Shown here in pieces: positions 4,188 through 9,400 of a stretch of DNA of 9,400 nucleotides (positions are counted from its first letter, which is position 1; every line of letters starts with the position of its first letter). The position numbers and the translations under genes were made by a program. This stretch comes from an uncultured Lachnospiraceae bacterium (GTDB lineage: Bacteria > Bacillota > Clostridia > Lachnospirales > Lachnospiraceae), in NCBI GenBank assembly GCA_948438565.1, contig CAOJLW010000076.1:1-9400 (forward strand), given 5' to 3'. The notes under the pieces are model-generated. The model did not search any database, was not told the DNA's origin, and saw only the letters and a list, made by a program, of their open reading frames with translations.

Positions 4188-6875
4188 CTACTGGTTCATC
4201 TTATATCCGCATTTCGGGCAGACATTCCCCCCTTTATAGCTGTAGCCGCACCGGAAACAGCAAATCGTCTCATGCTTCTCTTTTGCCAGGTAGGATACCT
4301 GTCTGGAATCCGGCTTATCCTGCAAATAACGGACAAATTCCTCGAGACAATTCCCCCAGGCCACCATTTCTCTGCGCTCCACCGCGCAGGGGAGCTTGAC
4401 TTTCGTTCCGTTCCGCAATTCCATATAAAGACCCGACTTAAACATCCCCGTTTGCGCCTGTATCCCGCGAATATCTCCAACCGGAACCACATAGGCGCTT
4501 AGCATCGTCCGGTAAAACAACTGTTCCGGCGTTAATATCATGCCTTCCTTGCCGGACATATCCTTAGACGTATCCACAACCAAAATCGGATATTCGAACA
4601 TTCCACGTTCCGTCCCATAAGTTTCCAGCGCATACGTAATCACCTGATACTCTTCCGGCTTGGCCTCTTTGGTCATAATCCGATGCGCCGGATAAAAATG
4701 GTGCCTGTCATTGACCTGAATCCTTCCGACCAGACTGTTTTCAAATTTATTGACCAACAGCTCGCATTCGTCTGTTTTCAGCTTATAGAGCCGCTTTTTT
4801 AACATTTCCAGAGCATCGGCTTTTAATTCCGGCAAAAAGACGCCCTCTTCTATCTTCTGATAAGCCTCCATCGTATCCGCCGCCGTCATCTGCGCCGGAT
4901 TGCCGCAGATCTCCTCAATGGCGTTTTCATCGTATTCTCGTATCTTGTCCTCTATTTTTTGCAGATAAGGAGAAGCAATCTCTTGATCAAAATTCCCGCC
5001 CTTTATTTTTTCGAGCAGATTGGTCAGATCCTGCCGATTGTTCATACGGGTATGGCGTATCTGATGGGCAATCTCATAGTTTTGCGCCTGCCGCCTTTTG
5101 GCTTGTAAAAACTCCTGATAGGGAGACAGATCCACTTGCGAATACCCTTGCAGTTTTTCCACATATGTCTGATATTGCTTCATATCCAGCTGTTTGGGCA
5201 TTTTTTGCAGCAGAGCGGTTACTTCCTCTTTTCCCTGTTTATTTTGCTCGGCATAAAGCGGTTCTAAAACCTCGGATTTTTCTTCTCTGGGCAATTCGAT
5301 TTTTTCGATTTCCGTAACGATGCGGCGGATTTTCGTATAGCTTTGCCCCGGGCATCCTGCGGCCAGTTTTTTGATATAGGCCATCTTCTGTTCGTTTTCC
5401 TTTTTGATGACCTCGGTTAAAAATGGTTTTTTTTCTGCATCGTATAAATTGGGATCTTTTAGAAGCTCATTTTTTAACCCCGTCACCTGCGCCGGCGAAA
5501 GCCTGTCCAAAACGCTGCATTTGGCTATATACCGTTTTTTTGCCGCTTCCCGTCTGGCTGCTGAAATCTCCCGGCGCACTAGCGCCTCCTGCGGCTTAGC
5601 CGCCGGGACGCTTGTCCTATCCGGCGCCTTTCGCGCCGGATCCGTATAGGCTCTTGCAGAATTTGCGGCCTTCTGCACTTCTTCCATCAGGATGCCGGAT
5701 CCCGAGCCATGCTGCTTGGCCCGCTTTTGATGCGCACGATCCACGGCCGCTTCAAAGGAAGCGCCTCTTACTGCCCGCTCTTTTTGCATCTGCCGTTCCC
5801 TGGCTACCTGGTGGACGGTTTCTTCAAATCGTTCCACGCTGCCCATTGGATAGAAACCCTCTTCCATTTTGGCTGCCACCTTGGCCACTTTCGCATCTGA
5901 AAGCTGCTCCATATGTCCGCACAGCTCCTCTAATGATTCGTTTTCTTCGGCCTTTAACTGCTCATTACGTTTCCGCACGGCTTCAAATTCATTAAACTTA
6001 TAATTGGACACGCGCTCCCCGGCCATACCAAGCAGCTCCAGATAGTCCTCGTACGCACGGCTGTCATTGTCAAAATCCATGACATAGACATTCCCTTCTT
6101 CCAACAGCTCCTCCGGACGCGGCGTATACAGGCAGTTACAACGGCTACAGGTATAGGCCCTTGCCAAAAAGACGCCGCCTTCCGTCGTCTCAATCCGAAA
6201 CTCTTTTCCGACTGGAAAGACTACCATATGCAAATGCCCCTGACAGGATGGACATTGATAACTGACCATATAAAAATTATTGCCCAAGCGGTTTTTCTGG
6301 CGCTGATCAAATGTAGTTTCCATTTTGGAGAAAGATTTTTTTTGCTGCTTCCAGACCAGTTTATGCCAGAGCACCGCGCCGTTTTCATCCTCCGGCAGGC
6401 TCCCCTCGACAGAATCCTCCGTCGCTTCCAGGGCAAACTGAACCACATCTTCATACGCGATACGGATTCCTTGCTTATAAAACCGGAAATTTTCAAGTGT
6501 ATATCCCGGCTCGACGGCAAATTCACGCAATACGCCGGCAAACAGGGCGTTGAGCTGCGCAAAGTCCTGATCGACTTTTACGCCCCGGATCAACCCCCAT
6601 TTCCCAAAGGCATACAATACCAGATTGAGTACGTTTCGCGCCTTGGCATTGTCCCCGATCTCAACCACGGAACTTTCATCCAAGGGAATTTCAATAATAT
6701 TTGTAAATACCCGCTTGTTTTCAAAATTAAAAAATAAGGAGCGCAGCCTGCCATGCAGAATCAGGTAATCTCCGACAGCCACAAACTTGCCGTCCCATTC
6801 CACCGGCTCCTTCATTGTCTTAATCAGCCTTTCAAAGGTTGATTTCATTTCTACGTTCGTCTTCAGTATTATCAT
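4188..6875 (-). CDS. Uncharacterised 895-residue zinc-ribbon and helical-repeat protein
   Basis: I do not recognise a function. No signal peptide or membrane segment is seen, so it is probably cytoplasmic. Visible parts, in order: a mixed globular N-terminal domain (about 10-195); a zinc-ribbon-like set CPSC (208-211) with CSRCNC (243-248); a charged helical stretch (about 295-365); an Ala/Lys/Arg/Pro-rich linker (about 365-450); an alpha-helical region (about 453-712) made of about five degenerate 50-residue units with PYLQKIEDKIRE-type cores; a beta-rich domain (about 740-850) with EYPILVVDTSKD and GKEGMILTPEQLFYRT, resembling bacterial PH/GRAM-like folds in pattern only; and a C-terminal ribbon CFRC (873-876)/CPKCG (886-890). 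ATG at 6875 follows AGGGAGAGG at a loose 11-nt spacing; an inner ATG at 6848 lacks a site. It is the first gene of the operon, 26 nt before the radical SAM gene. A regulatory, scaffold or RNA/protein-binding role is inference. Confidence 0.88.
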   Translation of the reverse strand: MIILKTNVEMKSTFERLIKTMKEPVEWDGKFVAVGDYLILHGRLRSLFFNFENKRVFTNIIEIPLDESSVVEIGDNAKARNVLNLVLYAFGKWGLIRGVKVDQDFAQLNALFAGVLREFAVEPGYTLENFRFYKQGIRIAYEDVVQFALEATEDSVEGSLPEDENGAVLWHKLVWKQQKKSFSKMETTFDQRQKNRLGNNFYMVSYQCPSCQGHLHMVVFPVGKEFRIETTEGGVFLARAYTCSRCNCLYTPRPEELLEEGNVYVMDFDNDSRAYEDYLELLGMAGERVSNYKFNEFEAVRKRNEQLKAEENESLEELCGHMEQLSDAKVAKVAAKMEEGFYPMGSVERFEETVHQVARERQMQKERAVRGASFEAAVDRAHQKRAKQHGSGSGILMEEVQKAANSARAYTDPARKAPDRTSVPAAKPQEALVRREISAARREAAKKRYIAKCSVLDRLSPAQVTGLKNELLKDPNLYDAEKKPFLTEVIKKENEQKMAYIKKLAAGCPGQSYTKIRRIVTEIEKIELPREEKSEVLEPLYAEQNKQGKEEVTALLQKMPKQLDMKQYQTYVEKLQGYSQVDLSPYQEFLQAKRRQAQNYEIAHQIRHTRMNNRQDLTNLLEKIKGGNFDQEIASPYLQKIEDKIREYDENAIEEICGNPAQMTAADTMEAYQKIEEGVFLPELKADALEMLKKRLYKLKTDECELLVNKFENSLVGRIQVNDRHHFYPAHRIMTKEAKPEEYQVITYALETYGTERGMFEYPILVVDTSKDMSGKEGMILTPEQLFYRTMLSAYVVPVGDIRGIQAQTGMFKSGLYMELRNGTKVKLPCAVERREMVAWGNCLEEFVRYLQDKPDSRQVSYLAKEKHETICCFRCGYSYKGGNVCPKCGYKMNQ
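5591..5650 (-). repeat. Two adjacent GC-rich palindromes inside the linker of the 895-residue gene
   Basis: GCGGCT-T-AGCCGC (5591-5603) is a 6-bp inverted repeat. Next to it, ATCCGGCGC (5619-5627) pairs perfectly with GCGCCGGAT (5633-5641) around CTTTC, and CCT/AGG flanks extend the pairing with a bulge. Both lie in the low-complexity linker of the protein, where codons are freest to vary. They could form strong hairpins in the mRNA. No T run follows, so they are not terminators. The function, if any, is unknown. Confidence 0.5.
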
Positions 6876-6898
6876 AATGTTCTACACCTCTCCCTTTT

Positions 6899-6927
6899 AC
6901 TATAACTTTCCTGACTAATCCGGTCAA
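6899..6927 (-). promoter_or_regulatory. Promoter of the 895-residue protein / radical SAM / rng operon
   Basis: On the minus strand TTGACC (6927-6922) and TATAGT (6904-6899) are separated by exactly 17 bases, matching the sigma-A consensus in 10 of 12 positions. The predicted start near 6892 leaves a leader of about 17 nt that contains the GGGAGAGG ribosome binding site. There is no room for a riboswitch or leader attenuator. It is the only good promoter seen ahead of the four-gene operon. Confidence 0.78.
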
Positions 6928-6946
6928 GTAGGCATTCGAAAGTTAT
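6902..6946. promoter_or_regulatory. Inverted repeat overlapping the minus-strand operon promoter (possible operator)
   Basis: ATAACTTTC (6902-6910) and GAAAGTTAT (6938-6946) are perfect 9-bp reverse complements, 27 bases apart. The left arm covers the -10 box of the minus-strand promoter and the right arm lies just upstream of its -35 box. Such an arrangement could serve a dimeric regulator binding two half sites or a looped pair. No regulator gene lies in the window. Chance occurrence in AT-rich DNA cannot be excluded. Confidence 0.35.
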
Positions 6947-6974
6947 TGCATTTCACACCCTAATCCATACCCCA

Positions 6975-7003
6975 TTGTATCCTGACAGAACCTATGCTAT
7001 AAT
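6975..7003 (+). promoter_or_regulatory. Extended -10 promoter of the MATE transporter gene
   Basis: TATAAT (6998-7003) is preceded by TGC, giving the extended -10 form TGnTATAAT. TTGTAT (6975-6980) stands at the ideal 17-base spacing as a weak -35. Transcription would start near 7010, leaving a leader of about 40 nt with AAGGAG (7031-7036) and AAGGG (7041-7045) ahead of the ATG at 7051. Confidence 0.75.
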
Positions 7004-7050
7004 CCGGATCAACGAAATCTATCGAATACCAAGGAGATAAAAGGGATATT

Positions 7051-8397
7051 ATGGAAAAAAACCTGACAACCGGAAACGTCTTGCAAACCATCGTATCATT
7101 TTCCCTGCCATTTTTCATGTCTTATTTTTTGCAGACCTTATATGGCATGGCCGATCTATTTATCATTGGGCAATATAACGGCGTAGACAGCACCACGGCC
7201 GTCTCGATCGGCAGCCAGGTTATGCATATGCTGACGGTTATGATTGTCGGCCTGGCCATGGGTTCTACCATTATGATTGGCCGGGCCATTGGCGCCAGAC
7301 GCAAAGAAGAAGCCGCGGCCGCCATTGGCAATACCGTCACGCTATTTGCCATTTTATCCACAGTGTCCACCGTCTGCCTGCTGTTGCTGGTACGGCATAT
7401 TGTGTCGATTATGTCCACTCCGGCGGCCGCCGCTTCAGGAACCGCGGCCTATCTGCGGATCTGTTTTCTCGGCCTTCCGTTTATCACGGCCTATAATATC
7501 ATCAGCTCCATCTTTCGCGGCATGGGGGATTCCAAGAGTCCGATGTATTTTGTCGCCATTGCCTGCACGGCCAATATTCTGTTGGACTATCTGTTGATTG
7601 GCGGCCTGCGAATGGGGCCCGTCGGCGCAGCGCTTGGAACCGTGCTTTCCCAGGCTCTTAGCGTCCTGATATCCCTGTCTGTGATTTTGCGCCAAAAACA
7701 TGGATTAGCTTTACAAAAAGCATATTTTTATCCGGACAAACAAATGATGGCTTCTCTCCTTAAAATCGGATTTCCGATCGCCTTTCAGGACGGCTTAATA
7801 CAAATCGCCTTTTTGGTGATTACCGTCATAGCCAACCAGCGCGGCTTAAACGACGCGGCGGCAGTTGGAATTGTGGAAAAGATTATCGGCATCCTCTTTT
7901 TAGCGCCTTCTTCCATGCTCTCTTCCGTATCTGCCTTATCGGCGCAAAATATCGGCGCCGGAAAGCCGGCCAGAGCCAAACAGACGCTTTGGTATGCCAT
8001 TCTGATTACCACGGCGTTTGGCGTCTGTTCCGTGACCGCAATGCAGCTTGCCGCAGAACCGGTTATTGCGTGGTTTACCAGGGATTCTGAAGTCATACGC
8101 CTTGGAGCGCAGTATATGCGCGGCTATGTATGGGACTGCATCCTGGCAGGCGTCCATTTTTGTTTTAGCGGTTATTTTTGCGCCTATGGCCTGTCTATGG
8201 CTTCCTTTGCCCATAATTTTATTGCCATCGTATGCGCGCGTATCCCTCTGGCTTATCTGGCGTCCAAATATTATACGGACACCCTGTTTCCTATGGGTTT
8301 GGCGACCACTACAGGCTCCGGCCTGTCGATTCTGATTTGCATCGTTATTTTCCTCCAAATACCAAAACGCCTGCAAACGGCAGAGGACACCGCATAG
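7051..8397 (+). CDS. MATE-family multidrug/cation efflux transporter
   Basis: An inner-membrane antiporter of the multidrug and toxic compound extrusion family. These use a sodium or proton gradient to export cationic drugs or metabolites; the substrate here is unknown. The 448 residues fit the usual length and form about 12 hydrophobic segments in two halves (roughly 12-34, 53-76, 92-114, 132-154, 163-184, 191-213, 235-260, 273-298, 313-333, 355-377, 383-405, 414-436). Family signatures are the N-terminal TTGNV...SLPFFMSYFLQTLYGMADLFIIG (Asp35 in the first helix), FRGMGDSKSPM (155-165) at the end of helix 4, and SAQNIGAGKPARA (297-309) in the matching loop of the second half. It is a single-gene unit with its own promoter, divergent from the radical SAM operon and convergent with trmD. 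MepA/NorM/DinF-type subfamily assignment is not possible by eye. Confidence 0.95.
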   Translation: MEKNLTTGNVLQTIVSFSLPFFMSYFLQTLYGMADLFIIGQYNGVDSTTAVSIGSQVMHMLTVMIVGLAMGSTIMIGRAIGARRKEEAAAAIGNTVTLFAILSTVSTVCLLLLVRHIVSIMSTPAAAASGTAAYLRICFLGLPFITAYNIISSIFRGMGDSKSPMYFVAIACTANILLDYLLIGGLRMGPVGAALGTVLSQALSVLISLSVILRQKHGLALQKAYFYPDKQMMASLLKIGFPIAFQDGLIQIAFLVITVIANQRGLNDAAAVGIVEKIIGILFLAPSSMLSSVSALSAQNIGAGKPARAKQTLWYAILITTAFGVCSVTAMQLAAEPVIAWFTRDSEVIRLGAQYMRGYVWDCILAGVHFCFSGYFCAYGLSMASFAHNFIAIVCARIPLAYLASKYYTDTLFPMGLATTTGSGLSILICIVIFLQIPKRLQTAEDTA

Positions 8398-8404
8398 TCC
8401 TCCC

Positions 8405-8418
8405 ATGCCATTTGGCAT
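8405..8418. terminator. Small hairpin between the convergent MATE and trmD genes (weak terminator)
   Basis: ATGCCA (8405-8410) and TGGCAT (8413-8418) form a short perfect inverted repeat with two unpaired bases in the 20-nt gap between the two stop codons. No T run follows on either strand. If it terminates transcription it does so weakly; read-through would give antisense overlap of the two mRNAs. Confidence 0.3.
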
Positions 8419-9146
8419 TAATCGTCATAGACCCCGTACCGCGCTTTTTCCTGAATCGTCAAATCTGCCCGTTTCAACAGATCCGGCCTGTACTTTTTGG
8501 TGCGCAGGATAGACTGTTCCCGCCGCCAGCGTTCAATCTTTTCGTGATCCCCGGACAAAAGCACGGACGGCGCCTCTTTGCCGTTCCAGCTTGCGGGCCT
8601 TGAATACTGCGGATATTCTAACAGATTTCCTTCAAAAGATTCAAAGCATCCGGACGCTTCGTTGGTCAGCACTCCGGGCGCCATACGGGAAATCGCGTCT
8701 ACCATCACCATGGCCGGCAGCTCTCCGCCCGTCAAGACATAATCCCCAATCGATACATAGTCGGTTACAATCTCTTCCAATACGCGTTCATCAATCCCCT
8801 CGTAATGGCCGCACAAAAAGACCAGATGCTCTTCCTTGGCCAACGCTTTTGCCATCGGCTGCGTAAATGTCGGCCCCTGCGGCGTTACATAGATCGTCCG
8901 GGGACGGCGTCCAAGCCGTTGGACCAACGCCTCGTACGCATCATAGATCGGCTGCGCCTGCATCACCATTCCGGCGCCGCCGCCATATGGATAATCATCC
9001 ACCTTTTGATGCTTATCCGTCGTATAATCCCTGATATTGATCGCTTCTATTGTAATGGCTCCCCTTTCCGCCGCTTTTCTAAGAATACTGACCGTCAGAC
9101 CGGAAAGCACCATCTCCGGAAATAAGGTTAGAATATAAAAATGCAT
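8418..9146 (-). CDS. trmD: tRNA (guanine-N1-)-methyltransferase TrmD
   Basis: Essential SPOUT-class methyltransferase that makes m1G37 next to the anticodon of tRNAs reading CNN codons, using S-adenosylmethionine, and prevents +1 frameshifting. At 242 residues it is full length. The N-terminus FYILTLFPEM and VDDYPYGGGAGMVM (49-62) are typical. The trefoil-knot SAM site is formed by TPQG (88-91), CGHYEGIDER (112-121) and SIGDYVLTGGELPAMVMVDAISR (132-154). EYPQYSRP (177-184) and PSVLLSGDH (193-201) follow. At the position of the catalytic Asp169 of the E. coli enzyme this protein has Glu169 (in CFESFEG), a conservative change. The start ATG at 9146 is preceded by AGGAGT at good spacing, and that site overlaps the rimM stop 8 nt upstream. 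rplS, which usually follows trmD, is absent; a MATE gene on the other strand is there instead. Confidence 0.98.
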   Translation of the reverse strand: MHFYILTLFPEMVLSGLTVSILRKAAERGAITIEAINIRDYTTDKHQKVDDYPYGGGAGMVMQAQPIYDAYEALVQRLGRRPRTIYVTPQGPTFTQPMAKALAKEEHLVFLCGHYEGIDERVLEEIVTDYVSIGDYVLTGGELPAMVMVDAISRMAPGVLTNEASGCFESFEGNLLEYPQYSRPASWNGKEAPSVLLSGDHEKIERWRREQSILRTKKYRPDLLKRADLTIQEKARYGVYDD

Positions 9147-9154
9147 ATTGACTC

Positions 9155-9400
9155 CTATTTGTTCTTTTTTTGATTGATTTCCCGCAGACCGGGCAGCAGG
9201 TGCAGCTCTACGATCCCGGCCTCTATATCCACTTTTTTTACGCAGTCCCGAATCGCCGGCGCCAGCAGATCATCGGCTCCGTCTTTTCGGATCACATAGA
9301 TGTCATTGGCCGCTGTTTGTAAGACGTCTGCAATTTCCCCTAACGCCTCCCCTTCATCGGAAACCACGGAAAGTCCCACTAAATCTGCGATAAAATATTC
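9155..9400 (-). CDS. rimM: Ribosome maturation factor RimM, C-terminal part (cut by the window edge)
   Basis: The last 81 residues of RimM, the 16S rRNA processing factor that binds ribosomal protein S19 and helps mature the 30S head. The visible part is the PRC-barrel domain: EYFIADLVGLSVVSDEG at the window edge, then GEALGEIADVLQTAANDIYVI, LLAPAIRDCVKKVDIEAG and the C-terminal LLPGLREI, with a lysine-rich tail. The frame is open to base 9400, so the N-terminal RimM domain lies outside the window. A GTG at 9379 is internal and not the start. The stop is 8 nt from the trmD start, as in the conserved rpsP-rimM-trmD operon. Confidence 0.95.
   Translation of the reverse strand, partial: EYFIADLVGLSVVSDEGEALGEIADVLQTAANDIYVIRKDGADDLLAPAIRDCVKKVDIEAGIVELHLLPGLREINQKKNK

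Noticed and set aside
5612..5995. Plus-strand open frame of 127 codons opposite the 895-residue gene
   Set aside because: Pro/Leu/Arg-rich shadow frame antisense to a coding sequence, no promoter or ribosome binding site.
6876..7050. Riboswitch or T-box leader in the divergent intergenic region
   Set aside because: Predicted leaders are only about 17 and 40 nt, and no terminator hairpin or T-box motif is seen.
7051..8397. MATE gene as part of a resistance island or mobile element
   Set aside because: No transposase, integrase, direct repeats or clear composition change around it; it looks like a normal chromosomal gene.

Overview
The window looks like chromosomal core-genome DNA from a Gram-positive Clostridia species, most likely a Lachnospiraceae-type gut anaerobe. 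This is inferred from consensus sigma-A promoters, strong GGAGG ribosome binding sites, the cluster of two radical-SAM-associated genes followed by a short RNase G/E, and the protein sequences themselves. No insertion sequence, prophage, CRISPR array, tRNA or rRNA is visible.

Left end (1-421). An AT-rich stretch leads into a near-perfect sigma-A promoter (TTGACA-17-TATAAT). This drives a roughly 290-nt transcript with no credible protein, ending in a 16-bp hairpin terminator. It is best read as a stand-alone structured small RNA. Its base pairing includes an 8-bp helix closing most of the molecule. It also carries three GGAGG motifs and an internal 13-nt near-repeat. Its class may be raiA-like, but that is a guess from general appearance.

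Centre (422-6927, minus strand). One four-gene operon is read leftwards from a strong promoter at about 6925. It encodes an 895-residue protein of unknown function (two zinc-ribbon-like cysteine sets, a helical-repeat middle and a beta-rich domain), a TIGR03960-type radical SAM protein, its usual DUF2344/TIGR03936 partner, and a short Rne/Rng-family endoribonuclease. The last three genes overlap one another, with probable TTG starts, which suggests translational coupling. The operon ends at the terminator shared with the small RNA. The RNA-processing enzyme and radical SAM pair suggest an RNA- or ribosome-related role. The ribosomal protein genes rplU/rpmA that often follow this cluster are absent here.

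Right part (6876-9400). A divergent intergenic region holds the operon promoter, a 9-bp inverted repeat and a second, extended -10 promoter for a plus-strand MATE-family efflux transporter. Convergent to it on the minus strand are the end of rimM and all of trmD, two genes of the classical rpsP-rimM-trmD-rplS ribosome/tRNA maturation operon. trmD is last on its strand, so rplS is not in its usual place.

The two items most worth attention are the small structured RNA at the left end and the 895-residue zinc-ribbon/helical-repeat protein that opens the radical SAM-RNase operon.
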